Source: Verrucomicrobiaceae bacterium
GTDB lineage: Bacteria; Verrucomicrobiota; Verrucomicrobiia; Verrucomicrobiales; Verrucomicrobiaceae
Length of the DNA stretch: 64,000 nucleotides
Assembly (NCBI GenBank): GCA_016713245.1
Contig: JADJPM010000004.1
Coordinates: 558,001-622,000, forward strand
Direction: 5' to 3'
Both the position numbers and the translations under genes were made by a program. Positions 1 through 8,740 of this stretch are shown here, piece after piece. The notes beneath the pieces were generated by a model, which made no database searches, had not been told where the DNA came from, and saw only the letters and a list, made by a program, of their open reading frames with translations. Positions within the stretch are counted from its first letter, which is position 1, and the number at the start of each line of letters is the position of its first letter.

Positions 1-587
1 CCACTGGTGATGAGATCGAGCGCTTTTCTCACGCCGATGAGGCGCGGCAGTCGGGTGGAGCCACCCCAAGCGGGGAGAATGCCGAGTTGGGTCTCCGGCA
101 GGCCGATTTTCGTCGATTCGTGATCGCTGGCGATGCGCCAATCACACGCGAGGGCCACCTCGAAGCCGCCACCCATGGCCGCGCCGTGGATGGCGGCGAT
201 TTTGGGGATTTTGAGCCTCGCCAGCCGGTCGAAAACGGCCTGGCCGAGCCAGATGAGGTCGTTCACGCGGGCGTGAGGCATGCGTCGGATGGCTTTTAGG
301 TCCGCCCCAGCCACAAAGATGCGGTCTTTGCCGCTGCGAAGCACGAGGGCTCGCACGCGGGTGTCGTGCTGGAGGGTTTCGAGATGGTGGTTGAACTCGC
401 GGAGGGTCTCCTCGTTCCAGACGTTGGCGGGTTTGCCGGGGGAATCGAAGACCAGCCAGGCGATGCCGTCGTGATCGACATCGACCCGGAAATGATGCGC
501 CGTAGCGGAAGGACCGTGGATGATTTGCCAAAGGGCGTGCGGCGCATCGTGGAGCACGTCAGGACGGTCGGAGAGACTCGTTTTCAT
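1..587 (-). CDS. Enoyl-CoA hydratase/isomerase (crotonase) domain, N-terminal part, 3' end outside window
   Basis: This partial gene reads leftward off the window edge; 195 codons are visible from the ATG at 585-587. The translation has a crotonase fold signature: AGADLKAI (residues 93-100), which forms the oxyanion hole region, then MGGGFEVALACDWRIA near 138-153 and GLPETQLGILPAWGG near 162-176. E143 and E165 sit where crotonases carry their two catalytic glutamates. The family adds water to trans-2-enoyl-CoA in fatty acid beta-oxidation. The wording GQAVFDRLARLKIPKIAAIHG resembles the hydratase half of FadJ/FadB-type fused enzymes, so a 3-hydroxyacyl-CoA dehydrogenase domain may follow beyond the edge. 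That part is inference. Confidence 0.85.
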   Translation of the reverse strand, partial: MKTSLSDRPDVLHDAPHALWQIIHGPSATAHHFRVDVDHDGIAWLVFDSPGKPANVWNEETLREFNHHLETLQHDTRVRALVLRSGKDRIFVAGADLKAIRRMPHARVNDLIWLGQAVFDRLARLKIPKIAAIHGAAMGGGFEVALACDWRIASDHESTKIGLPETQLGILPAWGGSTRLPRLIGVRKALDLITS

Positions 588-689
588 AGCCTGCTAAGGT
601 TGTTGCAGGCTCTGACGGTGCTGGGGAGGGAAGGTTCAAAAGGGGCTGGGGGGAATGAAAAGAATGCCTAAGTCCGGGTGGTGTCTAGC

Positions 690-780
690 TTTGCATGGCA
701 ATTATGAATTATACATTGAAGTTAAAAAATTATGGTGCTAGCTTGTATTAATTGTGATAAATTAGAATATCCATACAAAC
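690..780. promoter_or_regulatory. AT-rich upstream region of the exopolysaccharide operon
   Basis: The bases between the crotonase gene start and the deacetylase gene contain an unusually AT-rich run (about 700-775) in an otherwise GC-rich window. It lies between divergent genes, so it probably holds the operon promoter and perhaps the crotonase promoter. A TTGAAG box at 716-721 is a possible -35 element, but I see no convincing -10 at the right distance, so no exact promoter is claimed. Confidence 0.35.
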
Positions 781-819
781 GACGTGCCCTTACAGGCTCG
801 TCTTCCCCCGCAATTGAAC

Positions 820-1902
820 ATGAAAACCCTTTACCCTTCCAGCACGAGCCAAAAGCTGAAATCGGTCGCCCTTGTGGGCTCCGGGGTGGCTGGGCTGACC
901 CGGATTCGCGAGACGCATGAGGCCAGTATCTTGTCCTTCCACGGCATTTGCGAGGGCATGGGCACGGATCGAGTGCTGGATTGGTCCCTGCACCTGCCGC
1001 AGGAGATTTTCCGCCGGGTTTGCGCCTTCCTAGCCTCGAATTACGTCGTCGTTTCACTCCAAAGTGTGGTGGATAGGCTGAAGGCAGGCGAAAAGCCTGA
1101 GCCGAACAGCGTGGTTCTGACCTTTGATGACGGCTATGCGTCCAACTACCACCTCGCCTGGCCTGTGTTGCGCGAGTTTAACCTGCCTGCCACCATCTTT
1201 GTGGCAACTGGCTTCCTCGACGGCACGGAGCCGATGTGGTTTCAGCGCCTCGATCTAGCCTTGAGCACGTCAACGAAGTCCTTTTTCGAATGGAAGTCAC
1301 CGAATGGCAAAGTGCGTCTGCCTCTGGGCACCCGTGAGCAGCGTCAGATGGCTCTCGGCAAGCTGTTGCCCGAGCTCAAACACATGCCGGACGAGGACAT
1401 GCTCAGCGAGATCGGCCGGATCGAGCGGGCGCTCGGCACGGAGCTCCCTGCGGTCAGCGAGCTGCCAGAGCCGATGCTCCCGATGACTTGGGATCAGGTG
1501 CGAGAACTGGCGGCGACTGGACTGATCGACTTCGGCGGGCACACCCACACCCATCCCATCATGGCCCGTTGCAGCCATGAGGCTCTCCGCGGCGAGATTT
1601 TCACCTGCTACGAGCGGCTGAAGCAGGAGCTTGGCCGTGAGCCGAGGCTCTTCGCGTTTCCGAACGGTGGACAGGGAGACTACTGCGCTGGCGCACTGGC
1701 TGTGCTGAAGGAGGCTGGCTTTGAAGCCGCCTGCACGATGCGCAACGGACGAGTCGATCAAAGCTCCTCGCTCATGGAATTGCCGCGCTACGGCTCGCCG
1801 GAATCCGTCTGGGAGGCCGAGGCCACAGTCTCGGGTGCTTTCGAAGCCGTCAAAACCTGGCGAAAGATGGCCAGGAACTCTCTCTGGAGCATTCTGCCAT
1901 GA
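820..1902 (+). CDS. Polysaccharide deacetylase (NodB homology domain, CE4)
   Basis: The 360-residue product is a CE4 polysaccharide deacetylase, a metal-dependent enzyme that removes N- or O-acetyl groups from sugars. Residues 101-106 are TFDDGY, which holds the catalytic base and metal-binding aspartates. GGHTHTHP near 239-246 is the second metal motif with the paired histidines. The hydrophobic run LPATIFVATGF is typical for the family. I place the start at the ATG at 820; a GTG at 784 in frame would add 12 residues, and neither has a clear Shine-Dalgarno. It is the first gene of a tightly packed operon with two glycosyltransferases and a Wzz-like protein, so it probably modifies an exported polysaccharide or its lipid-linked intermediate. 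Confidence 0.88.
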   Translation: MKTLYPSSTSQKLKSVALVGSGVAGLTRIRETHEASILSFHGICEGMGTDRVLDWSLHLPQEIFRRVCAFLASNYVVVSLQSVVDRLKAGEKPEPNSVVLTFDDGYASNYHLAWPVLREFNLPATIFVATGFLDGTEPMWFQRLDLALSTSTKSFFEWKSPNGKVRLPLGTREQRQMALGKLLPELKHMPDEDMLSEIGRIERALGTELPAVSELPEPMLPMTWDQVRELAATGLIDFGGHTHTHPIMARCSHEALRGEIFTCYERLKQELGREPRLFAFPNGGQGDYCAGALAVLKEAGFEAACTMRNGRVDQSSSLMELPRYGSPESVWEAEATVSGAFEAVKTWRKMARNSLWSILP

Positions 1903-3164
1903 AGTCGATCGTCATCCATACCTCGAAGGAGGCCGCGTTGCCGCTCCCGTTCCTGCCGCATCGGGCGCTGCATCCTGCCGCTCCGGTGCAGCCTCCCGCC
2001 TTGGCCAAGGACAAGCGTCCCACGATCCTGCACTTCACCTATAGCATCGGCGGTGGTGGTGCGGAAGCGATGCTCGTGAACCTGGTCGAGTCGCTCGATC
2101 CCACGCAATTCCGCACGGTTGTCGTAGCGGTGAATGCCAGCCCATGGCCGCATGCCGCGAAGCGAATCCGCGATGCGGGTGCCTCTTTGCATGATCTCGA
2201 AGGTGAAGCCTACCTGAGCCGCAGCACGCTCGCCCGCCTGCGCATGGTGCTGCATGCGGAGCGACCCGATGTGATGCAAACCTGGATGCATCATGCCGAT
2301 CTCGTTGGCGGCTGGGTGGCCCGCATTGCTGGCGTCAAAAAGGTGCTGTGGAGCATTCATTGCCGCGAGATTCATCGCAATCCGGGGGAGAGCGCTGCGA
2401 AGAGCGCCTTCTTCCGTCGTGCCCTCGGACTCAGCTCGAAATTCATTCCCTCGCGCATCCTTTCCTGCTCCGCCGCAGCCATCGAGGACCATGTGAAGAT
2501 GGGCTACCCTCGCAAAAAGATGCTGTGGATCCCCAATGGCATCGATGCCAGCCGCTTCCGCCCTTCCGAGCAGGCCCGTGCCGCCACGCGGGCGGAACTC
2601 GGCATTCCCGAAGGCGCTCCGCTCATCGGTTATGTAGGCCGTTTTCATGAGATGAAGGACCTGCCGACCTTTTTCCGTGCCGCGGCCCTGTTGCAGCAAA
2701 AACTGCCCGACGCCCATTTCGTGCTCTGCGGCGGACTCGAGGTCGAATTGAGCGAAACCGAACGCGAAGCCTTCGCCACGATTCCGAACCGCTCGCAGGT
2801 GCGCTTTGTGCCCTTCCGCGCCGATCCTTGGAACCTGTATCCGGCCTTTGATATTTTCTCGCTCTCCTCACGCACTGAGGCCTGCCCGATGACCGTCATG
2901 GAGGCGATGGCCTGTGGGGTGCCCTGCATCACCACCGAGGCCGGTGATTGCTCACGCCTTCTCGATGAAGTTGGCCACACCGTGCCGCTGCATGATGCCG
3001 AAGGCCTTGCCAAGGCCTGGCAGGTCACCACCACGCTCGATGCCTCGACGCTTCACGAACTCGCCGAGGCCTCACGCCAGCGAGTGATCGAGCGCTTCAC
3101 CATCGCCGGAGCCACTCAACGATACGCGGAGACCTACGCCCAGCTCCTCAACATTAAAAAATGA
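1899..3164 (+). CDS. Glycosyltransferase family 4 (GT-B fold)
   Basis: This 421-residue protein has the GT4 layout. The N-terminal nucleotide-fold motif GGGGAEAMLVNL (51-62) is followed by a C-terminal donor-binding domain with GYVGRFHEMKDLPTFFRAA. An E-x7-E motif spans EACPMTVME (E327 and E335), the retaining GT4 signature that contacts the nucleotide sugar. The family transfers a sugar from an NDP-sugar to a growing glycan on the cytoplasmic side. The start ATG overlaps the deacetylase stop by four bases (ATGA), implying translational coupling. Donor and acceptor cannot be read from the sequence. Confidence 0.88.
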   Translation: MKSIVIHTSKEAALPLPFLPHRALHPAAPVQPPALAKDKRPTILHFTYSIGGGGAEAMLVNLVESLDPTQFRTVVVAVNASPWPHAAKRIRDAGASLHDLEGEAYLSRSTLARLRMVLHAERPDVMQTWMHHADLVGGWVARIAGVKKVLWSIHCREIHRNPGESAAKSAFFRRALGLSSKFIPSRILSCSAAAIEDHVKMGYPRKKMLWIPNGIDASRFRPSEQARAATRAELGIPEGAPLIGYVGRFHEMKDLPTFFRAAALLQQKLPDAHFVLCGGLEVELSETEREAFATIPNRSQVRFVPFRADPWNLYPAFDIFSLSSRTEACPMTVMEAMACGVPCITTEAGDCSRLLDEVGHTVPLHDAEGLAKAWQVTTTLDASTLHELAEASRQRVIERFTIAGATQRYAETYAQLLNIKK

Positions 3165-4918
3165 CCCGCACCTTCAGCGCCATCCTTTGTCTCGGCCTTG
3201 CCATCGCTTTTGAAGCGTCGGCAGCGCCCGCCATCTGGCTGGTGGATGGCATGACGCGGGTGTCTCGCGAGGAAAAGCCGCGCCCGGCAAAGAACCTCAC
3301 GCTGCATGCCGCCCGTGGCGAATGGGAGCCACTGCAAGCCGTCATCCATGCCTCACCAACGCAGCTCAAACAGGTCGATGTCGATGCCGCCACCATTCTG
3401 CATGATTCCGGCACCGCTTTGCCCGCGCCCGAGATTTTTCACGAGCACTACGTCCGCGTCAGCAAGAGCACGATGAATGCTCCGCTGCCCCCCGGCGAGT
3501 ATCCCGATGCGCTGCTGCCGCTCGATATGCCTGCCGAGCCGCATCCCGCAGTCGAATCGACGAACCAGCCCTTCTGGGTCGATGTCTTCGTGCCTTACGA
3601 CGCCGTCGCCGGTGATTACAAAGGCACGCTGCGCTTCCGCCTCGCGGATGGCACCAGCCTCACGGCGAATTTCACGCTTCATGTTTGGAACTTCGATCTG
3701 CCCGTCGTGCCGCGTCTGCGCACCTCCATCATGACCACGCCGCGCCGTGTTTCGCAGGTCCACGGCCTTGAATATGACGGCTCGCGCTTCTCGCTCGAGC
3801 ACGCTCAGCTCCTCAATCAATACTACGACGTGCTCGCCCGGCATCGCCTGTCCATTGATCAGATCCACGGGGCGCTTCCTGAGCCCGATGGCAGCCTCAA
3901 TGAGGAAAAAATCGAGCGTTCGCTGCGCAAGCAACTGCTGCATCGCCACGCCAGCACCATCAGCATCCCCATCTGGCCGGACTGGCCCTTCAAAGACCCG
4001 CTGGGCAAGGATCGCGAAGCCGCGATGAAGCACCTCGCGACGTATGCCCGCATCCTCGAAAAGATCCGCTGCGCAGGTCGCGGCTATGTCATCATGGGTG
4101 ATCTCGACGAACCGAATGACGCCGATGCCTACGCCACCGTTCGCCGATGGGGCGAGTTCTTTAACGAGGTCGAAAAGAAGCACGGCGTGAAAGTGCCGTT
4201 GCTCGTCACCGAACAGCCTGCACCGGAAAAAGCCGCCTGGGGCAAGCTGCATGGCAGCGTGGACATCTGGTCCGCTCACTTCAGCAGCATCTGGGATGAC
4301 ATGGAATGGGCCGGTGGCTCGCACGAGATCTTCGCAAGGCGTCAGGCCGGCGAAGAAGTCTGGGGCTATGCCGCCCTCGTGCAAAACTCCGAAGGCTGGG
4401 ATCGAGCCCACAACCATCCGAAGGTCTTCAATAACAGTCACTCACCCGTTTGGTGCACGGATTATCCCGCGATCAATCATCGCCTCACCTCGTGGCTTTT
4501 TCCCAAGCACGGCATCACCGGCTTCACCTATTGGGACACGCTTTACATCGCCGATGGCGTCGATCCTTGGAAGGATGCCGGCACCTTCCGAAACGACGCG
4601 GAAGGCCACACCTACAATGGCGATGGCTTCTTCATCTATCCCGCCACGAAGGAACGCCATGGTCGCGATGCCCCGGTGGCTTCCATCCGGCTCAAATGGC
4701 TGCGTGAAGCCGTCGAAGACTACGATTACCTCATGCTTGCTCGCGAACTCGGCCTCGATGAAAAGGCCCGGCAGCTCACCGAGACCTTTGCGCGTGGCTT
4801 TGGCGATTGGGATGACAATCTTCCCGCCCTGCTCGAAGCCCGCACCACCCTCGCCAGCCTCATTGAGAAGGCCACTGTGCGCCGCCAAACCGCCGAAGCG
4901 AAAGGAGTGAACCCATGA
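3161..4918 (+). CDS. Secreted DUF4091 protein (glycoside hydrolase-like)
   Basis: The 585-residue product begins with a signal peptide (LCLGLAIAFEASA, cleavage probably near residue 22). The C-terminal half carries the DUF4091 pattern: ITGFTYWDTLYI, then GDGFFIYPA, then ASIRLKWLREAVEDYDYLML. DUF4091 proteins are related to GH123 beta-N-acetylgalactosaminidases, so a role in cutting or trimming an extracellular glycan is likely but unproven. It overlaps both neighbouring genes by four bases, in the middle of glycosyltransferase genes, so it is probably co-translated with the machinery that makes the polysaccharide. A periplasmic trimming or turnover function is an inference from that position. 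Confidence 0.8.
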   Translation: MTRTFSAILCLGLAIAFEASAAPAIWLVDGMTRVSREEKPRPAKNLTLHAARGEWEPLQAVIHASPTQLKQVDVDAATILHDSGTALPAPEIFHEHYVRVSKSTMNAPLPPGEYPDALLPLDMPAEPHPAVESTNQPFWVDVFVPYDAVAGDYKGTLRFRLADGTSLTANFTLHVWNFDLPVVPRLRTSIMTTPRRVSQVHGLEYDGSRFSLEHAQLLNQYYDVLARHRLSIDQIHGALPEPDGSLNEEKIERSLRKQLLHRHASTISIPIWPDWPFKDPLGKDREAAMKHLATYARILEKIRCAGRGYVIMGDLDEPNDADAYATVRRWGEFFNEVEKKHGVKVPLLVTEQPAPEKAAWGKLHGSVDIWSAHFSSIWDDMEWAGGSHEIFARRQAGEEVWGYAALVQNSEGWDRAHNHPKVFNNSHSPVWCTDYPAINHRLTSWLFPKHGITGFTYWDTLYIADGVDPWKDAGTFRNDAEGHTYNGDGFFIYPATKERHGRDAPVASIRLKWLREAVEDYDYLMLARELGLDEKARQLTETFARGFGDWDDNLPALLEARTTLASLIEKATVRRQTAEAKGVNP

Positions 4919-6165
4919 AAAAAGTCGTCGTCCTCACTGCGGATGCCAACACGCTCATCTACCATCGTGGCGATCTGATCCGCGATTTCGCCGCGCATGG
5001 CTGCGAGGTCACCACCAGCGCCGCAGAGGACTATCCGCATGTGCGTGAATTTATGCAAAGCCTCGGCGGCAAACACCGCGCCATCCGCATGGTGCGCTCG
5101 CAGATCAATCCCCGCCGCGATCTCGATACCTGGCTCGACATGTGGCGACTCTTCCGCTCCGAGAAGCCGGAAGCCCTCTTCGCTTACACCATCAAGAGCG
5201 TGCTCTACGGCTGCCCCATCGCCCGCCTCGCCGGCGTCCCCAAGATCTACGCACTGCTTCCCGGCCTCGGCTTCACCTTCGTGCCACCGGTCACGTGGAA
5301 GCAAAAAATCCTCTCCACCATCTCGAAAGCGCTTCATCGCTTCGCGCTGCGTCGCGCCGATGTCATCTTCATGCAAAACGAGGATGACCGGCAGCTCTTC
5401 ACCGAGCTGAATCTCCTTCCACAAGGCGTTCCCGTGCACGTCACCGCTGGCAGCGGCGTGAACCTCGACGAGTTCCCGCATGCGCCGATCACCGAGACAC
5501 CGAAAACCGTGCGTTTCTGCCTCGTGAGTCGGTTGCTCATCAGCAAAGGCGTTCGCGTTTTCGCCGAAGCGGCACGCAACATTCGCCAAAGGTTCCCGAA
5601 TGCCGAATTCCATCTCATCGGCCCCTTCGATCCGAATCCCAACCGCGTCGAAGAAAGCGAAGTGGCGCAGTGGGTGGCTGAAGGCACGCTTATGCATCAC
5701 GGCATGGTCAAGGATGTGGCCAGCCTCATCCAGACGATGCACATCTTCTGCTTGCCGACGTGGTATCGCGAAGGCGTGCCACATGCGACGCTGGAAGCTC
5801 TCGCCACGGGTCGGGCCGTCATCACGACCAACAGCGTCGGAGCCAAGGAATGCGTCAAACTCACCGCCAAAGGTGAGCAACAACGCGAAGCCTCCGAAAG
5901 CCTCATGGAAGGCGAAAACGGCTTCCTTTGCGCTCCGCAAAGCATCGACGCCGTCGAAGCCGCGATGGCTTTCTACCTCGAAAATCCAACTCAAATCGCC
6001 CAGCACGGTCAGAGCAGCCGCCAGCTCGCCGCCGATGTCTTCGACGTCCGCCTCGTGAACGACATCATCCTCCGCGCCATGCACCTCAAAGGCGGCCAGC
6101 GCCCCTCGGAAGATGCCGAGGCACCCGCGCCTTCGTCCTTCGTCATTCCTCATTCGTCCTTCTAA
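4915..6165 (+). CDS. Glycosyltransferase family 4, PglA/Cap1E-like
   Basis: The protein (416 residues) is a GT4 enzyme. The N-terminal half has FAYTIKSVLYGCPIARLAGV and YALLPGLGF, a pattern I associate with N-acetylgalactosaminyl- or fucosyl-type transferases working on undecaprenyl-linked intermediates. The C-terminal domain contains FCLVSRLLISKGVRVFAEA and an E-x7-E motif in EGVPHATLE. The gene overlaps the DUF4091 gene by four bases. The last residues (SSFVIPHSSF) are encoded by a run of heptamer repeats at 6133-6160, which looks like intergenic repeat DNA captured by the reading frame. The functional protein probably ends about 20 residues earlier. Confidence 0.85.
   Translation: MKKVVVLTADANTLIYHRGDLIRDFAAHGCEVTTSAAEDYPHVREFMQSLGGKHRAIRMVRSQINPRRDLDTWLDMWRLFRSEKPEALFAYTIKSVLYGCPIARLAGVPKIYALLPGLGFTFVPPVTWKQKILSTISKALHRFALRRADVIFMQNEDDRQLFTELNLLPQGVPVHVTAGSGVNLDEFPHAPITETPKTVRFCLVSRLLISKGVRVFAEAARNIRQRFPNAEFHLIGPFDPNPNRVEESEVAQWVAEGTLMHHGMVKDVASLIQTMHIFCLPTWYREGVPHATLEALATGRAVITTNSVGAKECVKLTAKGEQQREASESLMEGENGFLCAPQSIDAVEAAMAFYLENPTQIAQHGQSSRQLAADVFDVRLVNDIILRAMHLKGGQRPSEDAEAPAPSSFVIPHSSF
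6133..6160. repeat. Heptameric tandem repeat inside the 3' end of a glycosyltransferase gene
   Basis: Four 7-base units stand in tandem (TCGTCCT, TCGTCAT, TCCTCAT, TCGTCCT). They are translated as part of the C-terminal tail of the upstream glycosyltransferase and stop three bases before its stop codon region. Another heptamer array, of different sequence, lies at 22292-22361. Confidence 0.6.
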
Positions 6166-6168
6166 TTC

Positions 6169-8685
6169 ATGGCCATCCCTTACAGCGTCCCAGGATACAC
6201 GCAGCAGCCCGGCTTCGGTTCGGCGCTGGCGCTGATCCCGACGCGTCAGCTTGTTCCGATGGCTCCCAATGGCGGGATGCAGGCCCCGGCGGTGTATCAC
6301 CCCGGCATCTCGCCTGTTTTTGATCCGCATGCCTTCCTCCCGCCGGTGAAGCCGGGCGAGTTTGATGTGCAATCGCTCATCAGTATCCCGGATCTGATCC
6401 GCTACGTTCGGAAGCGCTGGTTCATCGGAGCGCTGGTGGGTCTGCTGATTGGCATCGGCGTGTTTTATTACCTCGGCATGGGCATGAAGATCTACCAGGC
6501 CGAATCGCAGATTCTGCTCAGCCTGAAGACGGACAATCCCTTCGGCCTCGACGGTGTCTCGAACAGCATCGTGTCCGATTTGAGCGCCCCGATGCTCGTG
6601 AACAACCATCGCACCGAGATGACCTCCCGGCGCTTCATGGAATACTTCGCCGATCACTATCCGCAAACCGCTGTCGAGGTCGTGGCAAAGCGCGAATCCG
6701 AAACGCTCGGACGCAAAGACCAGCTTCTCAAGATGCTCGGCCTCTACAAACCCGGCACACCTGCTCCGGCTCGCGAGACCTTCATCGAAGTCCTCGCCAG
6801 CAATGTGGCGGTAGAGCCGCTGAAGGAATCCCACGTCCTCCGTGTGCAGGTGCGTGATCGCGATCCGGAGCTTGCCGCTTCGCTGGCGAATCGTTTCGTC
6901 GAGTTCTACATCGAATACGTTGGCGATAACGAGGCGCAGCTCAGCGAGGACGCGTCCGACTATCTCCGCACGCAGTCCACCGAGCTCTTGCAGCGCCTTC
7001 AAGAATCCGAGCAGAAGCTCTCTGAGTATCGCCGCGCCAATGGCATGATCGAGGACGTCGAAAGCAAGGACGTCTCCGGTGAGCGGGTGCGCCAGCTCAA
7101 TGCCGCCCTCACCGAGGCCCGCGTGAAACTGACTCGCGCGGAGAATGATTCGCAAAGCCTCAACGCCGCGCTCGCCGCCGGCCATAGCATGCTCGACGTG
7201 CGCCTCATTGCCGAAAATCCCACGGTGTCCGAAACACGACGGAACCTCGATGCGAAGCAGGCCATGCGTTCCTCCCTGCCGCAGCTCGGACGTCGTCATC
7301 CCAGCATCATCGCCCTCGAAAGTGAGATCGCCACACTCCAGGCAGCGCTCGACAAAGCGGTGAAGTCCGTCGTTTACATGATCCAGGAAGAGGTCAAAAC
7401 GCAGCAGCGGCAGGTCGCTGATTTGCAAAGCCAGCTTGGCTCAGCCCAGGGCGTGGCCGTGGATGCTGGCGGCAAGAATGTGCAGCTCAAAATGCTCAAT
7501 GATGAGGTGCGCCTGAATCGCGAAATGTATGAGAAGGTCGAGCAGCGCCGCAGCGCCGCCTCCCTCACTGGAAAATTCCGTGGCAGCGGACTTCTGCGCA
7601 TCGCCGATCGTGCCGTGGCCCCTGAAAAACCTGTGAAGCCCAGCAAGCCACTTGCCGCTGTCGCCGCTGCGATGCTGTTTGGACTCAGTTTGATCGGCCT
7701 GCCGATTGGTTGGGGATTGGCGGAAGATCATCTGCCGACGCTGTTGAAGCCGAAGGCCGCTCCGCAGCCGGATTTCGAAAAGGAAATGGCCGCCCGTGCG
7801 TCTGCCATGAGCTACGCCACGCAGCCGCTCACTCGTCCGCTTTATGCGCCGCAGCCCCAGGCACCCGCGCCGGTCACCGGAGCACTGCCTTCGCCTTTCA
7901 CCGCCTCGGTCTCGCAGCCTCTTCATCAGGCTCCACCACCCCAAGTCGCACCTTCTCCCTTCACCGCCGCACCGCCTGTGGCACAACCGGTGACGAATGC
8001 GCTGCTCCGCCCCGCCGAGAAGGACCTCACCACCATCGCACGCCTGCCCTATGTGCATGCGAACTCGCCGGAGTCCATCCTCGCCCAATTGCTCAAGCCA
8101 GAGCCCATTGGTGCCAGCAGTGCGCTGCATCATCTCACCGGCACGTTGGAGCGGCAGGCCGCCACGCGTGGTAGCACAGGCGGCGTCATCCTCATCACCA
8201 GCGCCGAGCCACGCGAGGGCAAGACCCTCGTCGCCTCCACCCTCGCCGCCGCGCTTTGCCATCAAGGCCGCAGCGTCTTCATGATGGAGTGCAATCCTTC
8301 GTCTCCCACCCTGCACGAGTGGTTCCCTCGCACTCGCGGCTTTGAAGCCTGGGCCAATGACCTCGAAGCCCTCCGCTACAGCCACACCAATCTCTTCCTG
8401 CTGCCGGGCCGCGATCTCCCCGCTCACGCCACCAACGAGCTGCTCGACGGCTACCGCACCTGGATCGACCGCGCTCGCTCGCAGGTCGATTGGATCATCC
8501 TTGATGCCTCGCCGTTGCTCAAAGCCTTCGCCAACGTCGCCCCGCTCGCCCCGCTGGCCACCGATGTCATCATCGTCAGCAATCCCGCCCTCACCGCCCC
8601 CGCGAAAATCCGTGCCGGCATCGCCTTGCTCCAACCGATGATGTCCTCCAGCGCCCTTCGCGGTATGGTGCTGAACGGGGTGTAA
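6169..8685 (+). CDS. Polysaccharide co-polymerase (Wzz-type) fused to a degenerate BY-kinase-like domain
   Basis: The 838-residue protein has a Wzz topology: a transmembrane segment near 84-105 (WFIGALVGLLIGIGVFYYLG), a long periplasmic coiled-coil region, and a second segment near 490-513. A proline-rich linker then leads to a P-loop domain from about residue 671. Such proteins set chain length and drive export of polysaccharides at the inner membrane. The P-loop domain keeps a Walker A (EPREGKT, 680-686) and a Walker B-like strand ending in D779. Its Walker A' is VFMMECNP (703-710), lacking the aspartates normal for BY-kinases, and there is no C-terminal tyrosine cluster. It is therefore likely a non-phosphorylating or altered ATPase. 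It is the last gene of the operon. Confidence 0.82.
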   Translation: MAIPYSVPGYTQQPGFGSALALIPTRQLVPMAPNGGMQAPAVYHPGISPVFDPHAFLPPVKPGEFDVQSLISIPDLIRYVRKRWFIGALVGLLIGIGVFYYLGMGMKIYQAESQILLSLKTDNPFGLDGVSNSIVSDLSAPMLVNNHRTEMTSRRFMEYFADHYPQTAVEVVAKRESETLGRKDQLLKMLGLYKPGTPAPARETFIEVLASNVAVEPLKESHVLRVQVRDRDPELAASLANRFVEFYIEYVGDNEAQLSEDASDYLRTQSTELLQRLQESEQKLSEYRRANGMIEDVESKDVSGERVRQLNAALTEARVKLTRAENDSQSLNAALAAGHSMLDVRLIAENPTVSETRRNLDAKQAMRSSLPQLGRRHPSIIALESEIATLQAALDKAVKSVVYMIQEEVKTQQRQVADLQSQLGSAQGVAVDAGGKNVQLKMLNDEVRLNREMYEKVEQRRSAASLTGKFRGSGLLRIADRAVAPEKPVKPSKPLAAVAAAMLFGLSLIGLPIGWGLAEDHLPTLLKPKAAPQPDFEKEMAARASAMSYATQPLTRPLYAPQPQAPAPVTGALPSPFTASVSQPLHQAPPPQVAPSPFTAAPPVAQPVTNALLRPAEKDLTTIARLPYVHANSPESILAQLLKPEPIGASSALHHLTGTLERQAATRGSTGGVILITSAEPREGKTLVASTLAAALCHQGRSVFMMECNPSSPTLHEWFPRTRGFEAWANDLEALRYSHTNLFLLPGRDLPAHATNELLDGYRTWIDRARSQVDWIILDASPLLKAFANVAPLAPLATDVIIVSNPALTAPAKIRAGIALLQPMMSSSALRGMVLNGV

Positions 8686-8740
8686 ACCCAACACGGAGCA
8701 ACGTGAGATCGACGGCTGAGTGCCGACGTTTCAGCCTGCC

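Noticed and set aside
4726..7428. 900-residue antisense ORF over the exopolysaccharide genes
   Set aside because: It runs opposite to genes with clear glycosyltransferase and Wzz motifs, and its composition reflects the GC-skewed third positions of the real frames.
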